From Haloarchaeobius litoreus (GTDB lineage: Archaea; Halobacteriota; Halobacteria; Halobacteriales; Natrialbaceae), in contig NZ_JANHJR010000002.1 of assembly GCF_024495425.1 (NCBI RefSeq), positions 496,001-560,000 of the forward strand: 64,000 nucleotides of DNA, in the 5' to 3' direction. Shown here piece by piece: positions 1 through 8,935 of this stretch. The position numbers and the translations under genes are program-made. The notes below the pieces were generated by a model, which worked only from the letters and a program-made list of their open reading frames with translations, made no database searches and was not told the DNA's origin. Each line of letters starts with the position of its first letter. Position 1 is the first letter of the stretch.

Positions 1-569
1 AGCATCGTGGACTTGATGCCGCCGTCCTTCTGGCGGTCGAGGTTCAGGCCGTCGGTCCAGGCGACGAGGTGGTCCTCGTCGACGATGGCCGGGTCGCCCG
101 GCGAGACGTCGACCTCGTACACCGAGCCGTACGCCGAGAGGAACGCCATGCCGGTGCCGTCGAGCGCGAGCACCTTCAGCTGGCCCGAGGAGAACAGGTT
201 CCCCGCCTCGTTCATCGCCGAGGACTTGTTCACGTTCGGCCCCCAGGCGAGCGTGGAGCCGGACTGGGACTTGATACGCCCGGTCTCGCCGAGGTCGAAC
301 GCGACGATGTCCCCCGGGTGGTCGGGCGCGAGCACGACGTTCGCGCCGGACTCGCGGGCCGTGAACTCGTTCGTGACGAGGTCCTTGCTGCTGCTGACGG
401 CGCTCTTGACCATGCCGCCGAGGCCGCCGTCGCCGCCGACGTTGGCCTCGGTGTCCATCGTGTCGCTCCGGCTGACCATCGCGCCGGTCTTCGCCCTGAT
501 CGACTCCCCCCGCTCCATCGTGACCTGCAGGATCGCGTTGCTGGGTCGCTTCCGGATGTCGAACTCCAT
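1..569 (-). CDS. AIM24 / TIGR00266 family protein (C-terminus cut by window edge)
   Basis: The minus-strand reading frame starts at the ATG read from 569 and runs off the left edge, so the C-terminus is missing. The visible protein begins MEFDIRKRPSNAILQV and has the Gly-rich, beta-strand pattern of the AIM24/TIGR00266 family, including a GGDGGLGGMVKS stretch near residue 46 and later GDIVAFDL and GTGMAFLSAYG segments. The family forms a double-stranded beta-helix-like fold; its biochemical role in archaea is not established. There is no signal peptide or membrane segment, so it is probably cytoplasmic. The family call is from motif recognition. Confidence 0.8.
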   Translation of the reverse strand, partial: MEFDIRKRPSNAILQVTMERGESIRAKTGAMVSRSDTMDTEANVGGDGGLGGMVKSAVSSSKDLVTNEFTARESGANVVLAPDHPGDIVAFDLGETGRIKSQSGSTLAWGPNVNKSSAMNEAGNLFSSGQLKVLALDGTGMAFLSAYGSVYEVDVSPGDPAIVDEDHLVAWTDGLNLDRQKDGGIKSTM

Positions 570-674
570 ACAACCGTCGTCTGGTTGCATCCGCCTAATA
601 TGTTTTCATACCAATCATAATGGCCGTTGTTTTTACTCTCTGGGACGGAACTGTGGCCGCGACGTGTCCTACTC

Positions 675-1874
675 TCAGTCGCCGAACGCGCCCGAAGCGG
701 CGAGCTCGTCCAGTCGGTCGTCGTCGTAGCCGACCTCCCGGAGCACCTCGCGGGTGTGCTCGCCGAGTCTCGGCGGGAGGTGGTCGAAGCCGCTCTCCGC
801 GTGGCCGTAGTTCAGGGGGTGTTCGATGACCGGCACGGTCCGCTCGCCGTCCGAGAGCTCGGTCATCACGCCCCGGGCTTCGGTCTGCTCGTTGTAGAGC
901 GCGTCCTCCGGTTCGTTCACCGGCCCGGCGGGGATGCCGGCGTCCTCGACCAGCAGGTCCATCCACTCGTCGGTGGTCCGCTCGGCGAACGAGGGGGCGA
1001 GCTCGACCTCCAGCTCGTCCATGTGCTCGACGCGGTCGGCGTTCGTCTCGAACCGCTCGTCCTCGGCGAGTTCGGGTCGACCGATGGCGTCACAGAGCCC
1101 GCGCCAGAGCTTCTGGTTCAGGCAGGCGACGTTGAGGTGACCGTCGGCCGTCTCGAACGTCTGGTACGGCGCGAGCACCGGGTCCTTGGTGCCCATGCGC
1201 TTCGGCTGCTCGCCCGCGAACACCTTCCCCGCCTGCTTCGTCAGCCAGGGCAGCGTCGCGTCGAGCATCGCGAGGTCGATGTACTCCCCTTCACCGGTCA
1301 CCTCGCGCCGGTACAGCGCGGTCACGATGCCGAACGCGGCCCACATCGCGGTGATGAGGTCGGTCTGTGGCAGCCCCACCTTCACGGGTCGGCCGTCGGC
1401 CTCGCCGGTGACGCTCATGATGCCGCTCATCCCCTGCACGAGCAGGTCGTAGCCCGGCCGCTGGCTCCACGGCCCGGTCTGGCCGAACGCCGAGATGGCG
1501 CAGTACACCACGTCGTCGTTCACCTCGCGGATGGACTCCTCGTCGACGTGCAGCTTCGCCGCCGTCCCAGGCCGGTAGTTCTGGACGAACACGTCCGCCT
1601 CGGCGACGATGTCGTACAGCGCGGCGAGCCCCTCCTCGCGCTTGAGGTTCAGTTCGACGCTGCGCTTGTCGTAGTTGATGGTCCAGAAGTACGGCGACTC
1701 GCCGTCGATGAACGGTGGCCCAGAGTGGCGGTTGTCGTCGCCGACGCCGGGCCGTTCGACCTTGATGACCTCCGCGCCCTGGTTGGCGAGCATCAGCGAC
1801 GCGAACCCGCCCGTGACGAACGTCGTGAGGTCGACCACGGTGATGCCGTCGAGTATCTGACCGTCGGGATTCAT
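675..1874 (-). CDS. Class III CoA-transferase (CaiB/BaiF family)
   Basis: 399 residues, close to the usual family length. Family members move CoA between carboxylic acids, for example formyl-, carnitine- or succinyl-CoA transferases. The N-terminus (DGITVVDLTTFVTGGFASLMLANQGAEVIKVE in pattern) carries the family's G-A-x-V-I-K-V-E strand. The segment EYIDLAMLDAT contains Asp205, which aligns with the aspartate that forms the acyl-enzyme intermediate. I chose the ATG at 1874 because it gives the standard family N-terminus; upstream codons in frame give an unrelated Arg/Pro-rich extension. It stands alone, divergent from the Nudix gene. The acyl substrate cannot be predicted. Confidence 0.9.
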   Translation of the reverse strand: MNPDGQILDGITVVDLTTFVTGGFASLMLANQGAEVIKVERPGVGDDNRHSGPPFIDGESPYFWTINYDKRSVELNLKREEGLAALYDIVAEADVFVQNYRPGTAAKLHVDEESIREVNDDVVYCAISAFGQTGPWSQRPGYDLLVQGMSGIMSVTGEADGRPVKVGLPQTDLITAMWAAFGIVTALYRREVTGEGEYIDLAMLDATLPWLTKQAGKVFAGEQPKRMGTKDPVLAPYQTFETADGHLNVACLNQKLWRGLCDAIGRPELAEDERFETNADRVEHMDELEVELAPSFAERTTDEWMDLLVEDAGIPAGPVNEPEDALYNEQTEARGVMTELSDGERTVPVIEHPLNYGHAESGFDHLPPRLGEHTREVLREVGYDDDRLDELAASGAFGD

Positions 1875-2007
1875 GCTACCAATGCGCGAGGGGAACGCGC
1901 AAAAAGCTTCGTACACAGGAGGTCGGCATCGGGTGACGACCCCGCCCGACCAGCGAGGTGGCGCTACGACGGACATGGACCGGGCTGCGGGGTCGTCACC
2001 GCCGGAA

Positions 2008-2026
2008 GTTTACAGATATCGTAAAC
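2008..2026. promoter_or_regulatory. Inverted repeat GTTTAC-N7-GTAAAC, copy 1
   Basis: Reads GTTTACAGATATCGTAAAC: two perfect 6-base arms around 7 bases, directly followed by TCTCGG. A second site with identical arms, spacer length and TCTCGG flank lies at 61206-61224. This looks like a regulator-binding site, but it is about 130 and 295 bases from the two flanking start codons. No binding protein can be named. Confidence 0.5.
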
Positions 2027-2186
2027 TCTCGGCCGGCGATGGCGTCCGACCAGCCGGCTGGCGCGCGGCTGGCGGGACGACGCAAGGACCGCAGGGACGA
2101 GGACCGCAGCGAGTTCTCTGCGAGCGTGCGAGCGGCGGGCAGCGAGACGACGAAGGCGTCTCGCCAGTCGCAGCCGACGAGCACGT

Positions 2187-2202
2187 CGGGGCTTTCTGGC
2201 TG
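2187..2202 (-). repeat. Dispersed intergenic element, copy B (CAGCCAGA core)
   Basis: The plus strand reads CGGGGCTTTCTGGCTG, the reverse complement of the core found at 34163-34178 (CAGCCAGAAAGCCCCG), identical over 16 bases. It belongs to the family discussed at 34163, 50793, 55026 and 61127. Confidence 0.55.
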
Positions 2203-2320
2203 TCGTCTGTCCCCGTGTTTCAGCCGAATTTCGACGCGCCACGACCCGATAACGGCCGAATCCCTCACGAACGATTCGACGGTGGAACTACATATCCGCC
2301 ACGCCTGTCCCATGCTAGCG

Positions 2321-2911
2321 ATGAACCAGCCACCCGAGCACTGTCCCTACTGCGGAGCCCCCGTCGACCCCGTCGACTCGCCGATGGTGAGCGACGCTGC
2401 GGACACACCGATGATCTACCGCTGCGAGTCGTGCGACGACTACGTGTTCTACAACCCGACGCCGGGTGGGAGCGTGGCGGTCATCGACGGCGACAGCGTC
2501 CTGCTGGTCGAGGACTTCCGGTCGCCCGGCGAGTGGAAGCTCCCCTCCGGCCGCATCGAGCTCGGGGAGACGCCGCGGGAGGGCGTCGCCCGGGAACTCG
2601 AAGAGGAGACGGGCCTCGCGGTCGACCCGGCGGAGCTCGTCTACTTCTTCGACGAGGCGGGCGAGCCCGCCGACGAGCAGTACATGGTCGGCATCGACTA
2701 CGCCGTCCACCGGTCAGACACGACCGGCACCGTCCAGGCGGCCTCCGACGCGACCGATGCCCGTTTCTTCACGCCCGACGAGCTGGCGGCCTCGGCGCAC
2801 GAGCTGAAGTTCACCCACGTCCAGCGCTTCGGCGAGAGTCTGGAGTGGCTGGTCGCGGAGGCGACGGACGCACTCGAAGCGTGTAGACCGCCGTCGTCGC
2901 CGCCGCGGTAG
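2321..2911 (+). CDS. Nudix hydrolase with N-terminal zinc ribbon
   Basis: 196 residues. Nudix enzymes hydrolyse nucleoside-diphosphate-linked compounds. The N-terminus has a zinc ribbon (Cys8, Cys11, Cys35, Cys38 in CPYC and CESC pairs), and residues 77-99 form a complete Nudix box: G at 77, E at 83, then RELEEETGL, with all metal-binding glutamates present. Zinc-ribbon Nudix proteins include NADH pyrophosphatase-like enzymes, but the NudC-specific motif is not evident, so the substrate is open. An ATG 9 bases earlier (2312) is equally possible. It converges closely with moeA. Confidence 0.85.
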   Translation: MNQPPEHCPYCGAPVDPVDSPMVSDAADTPMIYRCESCDDYVFYNPTPGGSVAVIDGDSVLLVEDFRSPGEWKLPSGRIELGETPREGVARELEEETGLAVDPAELVYFFDEAGEPADEQYMVGIDYAVHRSDTTGTVQAASDATDARFFTPDELAASAHELKFTHVQRFGESLEWLVAEATDALEACRPPSSPPR

Positions 2912-2922
2912 CACCGCTCGCG

Positions 2923-4149
2923 TCAGGCCTCCAGCGCCTCGTACGGCACCACGGCGACCGTCTCGTCCACCGCGAAGCCCTCCCGCGTGAGCACGAGCCC
3001 GTCGGCGCGGGTCGCCCGCGTGGACGACGCCAGCACGCTCGGGTCGAACGTCCGGTCGTAGATGGCGAGCCCGGAGTCCGGGTGCCCCAGCGGCGTCGCA
3101 CGGCCGGCGTCGAGCCTGACCGGGACGGCGTACTCGACCCCCTCGCCGCCGATGGCGTCCGTCTCGGGCACGTCGAGGGCGACCGTCGCCGTCGCCGCGA
3201 GCGTTGGGAGCGACGCCGAGCCGGTGAACAGCGGCCGCGCGACGAGACAGGCGGTGGTGTGGGCGGCGACCGGCTTGCCGGGCAGTGCGACCGCGACGGC
3301 GTCCTGTTCGGGGAGGCGGGCGACGGTCACGGGCTTGCCGGGCCGCAGGGCGACGCCGTGGACGACGAGTTCGCCGAGGTCGGCGAGGGTCTCGACGACG
3401 TGGTCGCCGTGGCCGACGCTCGTCCCGCCCGTCGAGACGACGACGTCGTGGGTCTCGGCCGCGTCAGTCAGGAGCGTCCGCACCGCGTCGGGTTCGTCGG
3501 GGGCGGTTCCGGCGTGTGTCGCGTCATGGCCCCACGACCGGGCGAGGGCGAGGAGCATGTTCGAGTCGCGGTCGGGCTGGCTCCCCTCGTGGATCTCCGT
3601 GCCGGTCGCGACGACGCCGACGCTCGCGCGTTCCCGGACCACGACCGTCTCGACACCGAGGTCGTCCAGCAGCACGGCGTCCTTCGGCGAGAGGCGCTCG
3701 CCGGCGGCGAACACTTGCTCGCCGGCCCGGACGGTGCTCCCGCGCTCGTAGACGTGTGTGCCCGGCGGGAGGTCGGGACCGTGGAGTTCTCCATCGGTGT
3801 CGGTCGTGTCCTCGCGCTTGACGACGACGGTCGCACCCTCGGGCAGCGGCGCGCCCGTGGCGATTCGGACCGCTTCGCCCGACCCGAGTTCGGGCGGCTC
3901 GTCGTCCGGGGTCACCCGCTCCCCGACGACGGTGAGCGGGTAGTCGTCGGCCGCGTCGAAGGCGAAGCCGTCCATCGTCGCGTAGTCGTGTGGCGGCACG
4001 TCGGCGGGTGCGTCGACGGTCTCGGCGAGGGTCCTGCCGGCGACGGCGTCGGGCGTGACGGAGTCGGTCGCACGGTCTTGGAGGGAGTCGGCCCGCAGCG
4101 ACAGCACGTGCTCCACGGCCCGGTCGCGCGAGAGGAGGTCGTCGGTCAT
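2923..4149 (-). CDS. moeA: Molybdopterin molybdenumtransferase MoeA
   Basis: 408 residues, the usual MoeA length. MoeA inserts molybdate (or tungstate) into adenylated molybdopterin, the last general step of molybdenum-cofactor synthesis. Visible family signatures are YATMDGFA (56-63), RIATGAPLPEGA (95-106), VVATGTEI (about 179-186) and the STGGTSVGHGDH loop (239-250) of the MoaB/MogA-like domain. I start at the ATG at 4149 because the upstream in-frame extension is Arg/Thr-rich and unlike the family. The cofactor made here is needed by the molybdo-hydroxylase encoded at 16-24 kb. Confidence 0.93.
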   Translation of the reverse strand: MTDDLLSRDRAVEHVLSLRADSLQDRATDSVTPDAVAGRTLAETVDAPADVPPHDYATMDGFAFDAADDYPLTVVGERVTPDDEPPELGSGEAVRIATGAPLPEGATVVVKREDTTDTDGELHGPDLPPGTHVYERGSTVRAGEQVFAAGERLSPKDAVLLDDLGVETVVVRERASVGVVATGTEIHEGSQPDRDSNMLLALARSWGHDATHAGTAPDEPDAVRTLLTDAAETHDVVVSTGGTSVGHGDHVVETLADLGELVVHGVALRPGKPVTVARLPEQDAVAVALPGKPVAAHTTACLVARPLFTGSASLPTLAATATVALDVPETDAIGGEGVEYAVPVRLDAGRATPLGHPDSGLAIYDRTFDPSVLASSTRATRADGLVLTREGFAVDETVAVVPYEALEA

Positions 4150-4207
4150 GTCGGCGGGTTCGCCCCCGTTCGTGTTAACGGTTGGCACGACGGGCGCGAC
4201 GGTCCGG

Positions 4208-4627
4208 TCAGGTGCGGTTCCAGCCCGCCGAGCCCTCGACGTAGGGATCGAGCGCATCCTTCAGCGCCTCCACGTCCTCGGGGTAGATGGTGAGGTCGTC
4301 CGCTTTCCCTTCGGCCGTGATGCGGACCCGGTCGCGACGGCCGTAGGTGAAGTAGAGGCTGATACCGCCGGCGACGCAGAAGCCGACCCCGGCGAGCAGG
4401 TTCCGCGGGATGGAGAAGAGGCCGAAGCCGACGAGCGCGAGGCTCATGATGACGAGGAACCAGTCGAGCGGCTCGACCCGGATGGTCGCAATCTGGTCGA
4501 ACTCGACGTACACCGGGTCCTCGTTCCGGTGGACGACGGCGAGCCTGTCCGGCGTGACGCCGACCCAGCCGCCGTCGCGTAGCTGTCCCCTGTATTCGAG
4601 GTTCGCCTCTAACTCCGACGCTTGCAC
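4208..4627 (-). CDS. Small membrane protein, PH-like pattern, unknown function
   Basis: 139 residues from a GTG start at 4627. A soluble N-terminus (LEYRGQLRDGGWVGVTPDRL) is followed by two hydrophobic segments (about residues 56-70 and 78-94), then RRDRVRITAEGKADDLTIYPED and a short tail. The strand-rich N-terminus, two membrane segments and second strand pair resemble small bacterial PH-domain membrane proteins, but this is only a pattern. It lies between moeA and the permease gene on the same strand. I do not recognise a characterised homologue. Confidence 0.7.
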   Translation of the reverse strand: MQASELEANLEYRGQLRDGGWVGVTPDRLAVVHRNEDPVYVEFDQIATIRVEPLDWFLVIMSLALVGFGLFSIPRNLLAGVGFCVAGGISLYFTYGRRDRVRITAEGKADDLTIYPEDVEALKDALDPYVEGSAGWNRT

Positions 4628-4731
4628 GTTCCCCTCTCGTGACCCCCAGCCCCCTGACTGTTGCGGTGGGGCGGGCTGTCGCTGGCGGGACGATGTCGAA
4701 AGAAGGGGTGTGGCTGTGCGAACGGTCGCGG

Positions 4732-6348
4732 TCAGTCGCCGCCGGGTGCGGGGCGCTCGTCGTCGCCGTCGCCCATGCGCTCCCAGAACGGTTTGAAGTC
4801 GTCCGCGTCTTCGGTGATGTCCTCCCAGGTCGTCAGCCCGCGCTCCTCGCGGGTGCCGGGGATGGTGTTGTCGAGGACGAACGCGACGATGCCCCCGACG
4901 GCCATGCCGGTGCTGCCGATGACGAACGTCGTCGTCGCGATGATGCCCAGCGGCGAGACGCCAGCCACCTCGACGCCTTCGAGCAGGGTGAACGGGAACT
5001 CGCCCGCCAGCCCGGTCTGGAACGCACTGGCACCACCGACGTTGCCCATGTACGCCGGGATGGCGAGCCCGGCGAACAGCGCGATGCCGATGATGAACAC
5101 GTTCCGGTTCTTGTCGAGGTCGACGAACTTCAGCTGCGAGAGGCCGACCGCCGCGATCTGCCCGAACATCGCCAGGAACAGCCCCCCGACGATGGGGTTC
5201 GGGATGGTCGCGACCAGCTGGCCGAAGTAGCCGACGAAGCCGACGAAGAGCATCACGATGGCACCGATCTGGACGACGTACCGGGAGGCGACGCCGGTGA
5301 TACCGATTGCACCGACGTTCTCCGTGTACGAGGTCGAGCCGTTGCCGGTCCCCATAAGGCCGGCGAACGTGTTGCCGATGCCCTCCATGCCGATGCCGTG
5401 GTTGACGCGCTGGGCGTTGGGTGCACCCTTGCCGGCCATGCGGGCGACGGAGTGGTAGTCACCGAAGCTCTCGATGACCGACGCGAGCATCCCGGCGAAC
5501 ATGCCGATGATGAACGAGCCGGTGAACTGCGGCATCCCCCACTGCAGCGGGTAGATGGCGAGGATGGGGTCGGCGTTAGCCACCGTGTCGAAGTTGATGT
5601 AGCCGGCCGTCCCGGCCGCGTAGATGCCGGTGAACGACAGCACGGCCGCGACGAGCCACGCCGCGACGAGTGCGAGCAGGACCGGGAACAGCCGGAATGC
5701 CCGGTTGTAGTTGTTGAGGTACTGCGAGAACAGGACGATCAGCAGCACCGTCAGGCCGAGCAGCCACCAGTTCTGCGTAGCCGAGGTGATCTGCGGGACG
5801 CTGAACAGCGCCAGCCCGATGAGGGCGATGACCGGAGCGATGACGATGGGGCCCATGTGCCGCTTGAGCCAGCCCATGATGCCGAGGTATCCGATGAATA
5901 TCTCGGCGATACCGGCCACGATGACCGCCCCCTGTAGCTCCAGTATCATCGTCTCCCAGCCGCCGCCGCTGCTGGCGATGACGCCGATGATGGCGAGTGC
6001 GGGTGCGAGCATCGAGAACGTCCCGCCCTGTACGAGCGGGTAGCGGTTTCCGAGTGTGGTCTGTGCCAGGGTTGCGACGCCGGAGACCACGAAGAACGTC
6101 CCGATGAGTTTCGCGGTCACGTCGGCCGGCATTCCCATCGCGCCCGCGAGTACAAGCGGAATGGCGATGGTCGCGCCGACCATGGTCAGGTAGTGTTGGA
6201 ACCCGAGGAAGATGGACTCCAACAAGGGTGGTTTGTCTTCGATTCCGTACTCGACGAAATCGGACTGTTCCGCCCCGCCCGCGGCGGCTCGCGCCTCCTC
6301 GGGAATCGGGGGTTCGTCCACGTCGTCCGTGTTATCTTCGTTACTCAT
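4732..6348 (-). CDS. NCS2-family xanthine/uracil permease
   Basis: 538 residues with about 14 hydrophobic segments after a roughly 40-residue acidic N-terminal tail. NCS2 carriers import nucleobases by cation symport. Typical features are FLGFQHYLTMVGATIAIP near the first membrane segment, LVQGGTFSMLAP, and later GNGSTSYTENVGAIGITGVASR, which matches the conserved segment around the substrate-binding transmembrane helix 10 region. Specificity (uracil versus xanthine) cannot be settled. Co-occurrence with a xanthine-dehydrogenase-like enzyme at 16-24 kb would fit a purine role. A strong inverted repeat lies just upstream of the start. Confidence 0.92.
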   Translation of the reverse strand: MSNEDNTDDVDEPPIPEEARAAAGGAEQSDFVEYGIEDKPPLLESIFLGFQHYLTMVGATIAIPLVLAGAMGMPADVTAKLIGTFFVVSGVATLAQTTLGNRYPLVQGGTFSMLAPALAIIGVIASSGGGWETMILELQGAVIVAGIAEIFIGYLGIMGWLKRHMGPIVIAPVIALIGLALFSVPQITSATQNWWLLGLTVLLIVLFSQYLNNYNRAFRLFPVLLALVAAWLVAAVLSFTGIYAAGTAGYINFDTVANADPILAIYPLQWGMPQFTGSFIIGMFAGMLASVIESFGDYHSVARMAGKGAPNAQRVNHGIGMEGIGNTFAGLMGTGNGSTSYTENVGAIGITGVASRYVVQIGAIVMLFVGFVGYFGQLVATIPNPIVGGLFLAMFGQIAAVGLSQLKFVDLDKNRNVFIIGIALFAGLAIPAYMGNVGGASAFQTGLAGEFPFTLLEGVEVAGVSPLGIIATTTFVIGSTGMAVGGIVAFVLDNTIPGTREERGLTTWEDITEDADDFKPFWERMGDGDDERPAPGGD

Positions 6349-6359
6349 GCGTGCCTCCG

Positions 6360-6391
6360 ATAGTGTGTCACTTGTCCACCTGCCACACTAT
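6360..6391. promoter_or_regulatory. Inverted repeat upstream of the NCS2 permease
   Basis: ATAGTGTG (6360-6367) and CACACTAT (6384-6391) are perfect 8-base arms around 16 bases, 12-43 bases before the permease start. This overlaps where the core promoter and transcript start should be. It is a good candidate for an operator controlling the permease. The rest of the 6349-6630 gap is AT-rich near 6400-6422 (promoter-like for either gene) and otherwise featureless. Confidence 0.5.
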
Positions 6392-6630
6392 ACCCCTTCA
6401 ATCAAAAACATCATAATTAAAACTGTCGTCGCTTCGTCGGGGAAATTGGTCCTTCGACCGGGGTCAGAGGCGGTATCACGCGGTTAGTCCTCGTGCTCGA
6501 CACGACGACACCCGAACCAGTTAGCCCCCGGGCGAGTGGGTGGCCGACGCGCCGGACGTGGCCGCGATTCTCGGCTCGCTGGAACGACGGCGGGGCAAGC
6601 TATTTGCGCTCCGTGGCGGTGTGTGGGTGT

Positions 6631-8553
6631 ATGACAGACGAACCGCGCTACGCCGTCCACGCCGACCTGAACGTCATGATCGAGACGCGGGACGGCACCA
6701 GACTCGCCACGGACATCTACCGGCCCGCCGACCCCGACACCCACGAGCCAATCGACGACCCGCGGCCGGTCATCCTCGACCGGACGCCGTACGACAAGAC
6801 CGGCGGACGCACCCGCCACGGCGAGTGGTACGCCTCCCGGGGCTACGTCATCGCCATCCAGGACGTGCGCGGCCGGTTCGACAGCGAGGGCGAGTTCTAC
6901 ATCCACGTCAACGAGGCCACGGACGGCGCTGACACCGTCGAGTGGCTCGCCGAGCGGGACTACTGCGACGGGCAGGTCGCCACGCTCGGCACCTCCTACG
7001 GCGCGTGGGTCCAGAGCGCGCTCGCCACGCAGGACCCCGACGGCCTCGCCGGGATGTTCGTCAACATGGGCGCTGCCAACGGCCGGGAGAAGACGTTCCG
7101 GCACAACGGCGCGTTCGAGCAGCGCTGGCTCTCCTGGGCGTTCACCCTCGGCGCGGGCTTCGCCCACGCATCCCTCGCCGACCCCGACGTGCAGCAGGTG
7201 TTCGCGGACGTGGACTTCCGCGAGGTGCTGAAGGACGGTCCCGTCGAGCGCGGCGAGACGGCCCTCGCCACCCTCCCCGGCTACGAGGAGTGGGCGTTCG
7301 ACATCATGGAGACGGGCAGCGCGAGCGACGACCTCTGGCAGAACCCCGGCGTCGACTTCGAGCGCCACTACGACCGGAGCGCCGACGTGCCCACCGTCTA
7401 CTCCGGCGGCTGGTACGACTCCTACACGGGCGCGACCTGCGACAACTTCGTCGGGCTCGCCGACCGGAAGGACGCGGACCACTACCTGCTGATGGGGCCG
7501 TGGACCCACCTCGCGCGCCTCCCCGGCGGTCACGACCACAGCGAGCAGCTGCTGTTCCCGCCGCTGACGTGGGAGCATCCGACCGCCGGCGACCTCGCGT
7601 TCGGCGAGAACGCGACCCGGAAGTACCGCGAGACGCGCAAGCGGTTCTTCGACCACTACCTCCGCGGCGAGGACTCCTGGGACCACCCGCGCGTCGAGTA
7701 CTTCCTGATGGGCACCGGCGACGGGCACAGGACGGAGGCTGGCAACCTGTTCCACGGCGGCGAGTGGCGCAGCGCCGAGGAATGGCCGCCCGCGGGCACG
7801 GAGATGACGAGGTTCTACGCGCACGGCGACGGCAGCCTCTCGACCGAGGCCCCGACCGCCACCGACTCGGCGACGACCTACGAGTTCGACCCCGACGACC
7901 CGGTGCCGACCATCGGCGGCAACACCTCCTCGTACCTCACCTACGAGCCCCGCGACGAACCCGTCGGCGCGTACCCGCTCGGCGACCGGAACATCATCGA
8001 CTTCGCGGGGCGGGGCGGCTACGACCAGCGGACCCACGAGGGGACCTTCGGCGCGAGCGAGCCATACGGCCCCCTCGCGGACCGCGACGACGTGCAGGTG
8101 TTCCGGACGCAGCCGCTGGAGGAACCCGTCGAGATAGCCGGCCCCATCCGGGTCCGCGTCTTCGGGGCGACCGACGGCCCCGACACGGACTTCACCGCGA
8201 AGCTCATCGACGAGTACCCGGCGAGCGATGACTATCCGGGCGGCTACGCGCTCAACCTCTCGGACTCCATCTGCCGCGGGCGCTACCGGGGCTACCGCGA
8301 CGAGCCGGACCTGCTCGACGCCAGCGAGGTGTACGAGTTCTACATGGAGCCGTACGACACCGCGAACCGGTTCGAGGCGGGTCACCGCATCCGGCTCGAC
8401 GTCTCCTCCTCGAACTGGCCGCGCTTCGACGTGAACCACAACACCGGCGGGCCGCTGTACGGCGGCGACGAGAGGCGTGTCGCCGAGAACACCGTCTTCC
8501 ACGAGGTCGACAACCCGACGCACATCGAACTGCCGGTGCAGCCGACGGAGTGA
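6631..8553 (+). CDS. CocE/NonD family hydrolase (X-Pro dipeptidyl-peptidase S15 type)
   Basis: 640 residues. The N-terminal alpha/beta-hydrolase domain has the S15/CocE hallmarks: RDGTRLATDIYRPAD, DRTPYDKTGG, RGYVIAIQDVRGRFDSEGEF, and the nucleophile elbow GTSYGAW (Ser near residue 122). The C-terminal third is the jelly-roll domain (PIRVRVFGATDGPDTDFTAKL and HRIRLDVSSSNWPRFDVN). Family members hydrolyse esters or N-terminal X-Pro peptides; no signal peptide is seen, so it is probably cytoplasmic. I start at the ATG at 6631, as upstream codons give a Trp/Arg-rich unlikely extension. Confidence 0.9.
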   Translation: MTDEPRYAVHADLNVMIETRDGTRLATDIYRPADPDTHEPIDDPRPVILDRTPYDKTGGRTRHGEWYASRGYVIAIQDVRGRFDSEGEFYIHVNEATDGADTVEWLAERDYCDGQVATLGTSYGAWVQSALATQDPDGLAGMFVNMGAANGREKTFRHNGAFEQRWLSWAFTLGAGFAHASLADPDVQQVFADVDFREVLKDGPVERGETALATLPGYEEWAFDIMETGSASDDLWQNPGVDFERHYDRSADVPTVYSGGWYDSYTGATCDNFVGLADRKDADHYLLMGPWTHLARLPGGHDHSEQLLFPPLTWEHPTAGDLAFGENATRKYRETRKRFFDHYLRGEDSWDHPRVEYFLMGTGDGHRTEAGNLFHGGEWRSAEEWPPAGTEMTRFYAHGDGSLSTEAPTATDSATTYEFDPDDPVPTIGGNTSSYLTYEPRDEPVGAYPLGDRNIIDFAGRGGYDQRTHEGTFGASEPYGPLADRDDVQVFRTQPLEEPVEIAGPIRVRVFGATDGPDTDFTAKLIDEYPASDDYPGGYALNLSDSICRGRYRGYRDEPDLLDASEVYEFYMEPYDTANRFEAGHRIRLDVSSSNWPRFDVNHNTGGPLYGGDERRVAENTVFHEVDNPTHIELPVQPTE

Positions 8554-8645
8554 GGCCGTCGGCGAGGAGACCGGCCGTCCTCGGCGACTCCCACACGGCC
8601 GGAATCGAGGCCACGCTTTTGCCCTCGGCCCCAGAACGTGCTCCT

Positions 8646-8933
8646 ATGGCTCCCGTCCGTCGCCTCGTCATCGACGTCCTGAAACCGCACGAGCCACCGC
8701 TCGTCGAGTTCACGCAACAGCTCTCGGACCTGGACGACGTCGACGGCGTCACGTCGTCGCTCGTCGAGCTCGACAGGGAGGTCCAGAACGTCAAGCTCAC
8801 GTTCGAGGGGGTCTCGGTCGACTTCGACGCGGTCCAGGCGACGGTCGAGAATCTCGGCGGGACGGTGCACTCGGTCGACGAGGTCGCCTGCGGGGAACGG
8901 GTCGTCGAGGACCGCAAGACGCCGCAGGACTGA
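8646..8933 (+). CDS. DUF211 family protein
   Basis: 95 residues, the usual size of this archaeal family. It begins MAPVRRLVIDVLKPHEPPL and has the ferredoxin-like beta-alpha-beta pattern of DUF211 (VDGVTSSLVELDREVQNVKLTFEG, then IENLGGTVHSVDEV-like). Structures of the family are known but a function is not. The next gene starts two bases after its stop, so the two are probably co-transcribed and may be translationally coupled. I start at the ATG at 8646 because the family consensus begins there. Confidence 0.85.
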   Translation: MAPVRRLVIDVLKPHEPPLVEFTQQLSDLDDVDGVTSSLVELDREVQNVKLTFEGVSVDFDAVQATVENLGGTVHSVDEVACGERVVEDRKTPQD

Positions 8934-8935
8934 CC

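Larger units (their letters stand above)
1875..2320. other. 446-base intergenic region with palindrome and dispersed element
   Basis: Between two divergent genes. No convincing gene: the frames that stay open translate to Arg/Ala-rich peptides. It holds a GTTTAC-N7-GTAAAC palindrome (2008-2026), one copy of the CAGCCAGA-core dispersed element (2187-2202, minus-strand sense), and the upstream regions of the CoA-transferase and Nudix genes. Its length is unusual for this gene-dense chromosome. Confidence 0.6.

Noticed and set aside
6484-8523. A 679-codon open frame antisense to the CocE-like gene
   Set aside because: GC-rich haloarchaeal genes leave long open frames on the opposite strand; its translation is low-complexity Val/Arg/Glu-rich and matches no family, while the sense frame has a clear fold and motifs.
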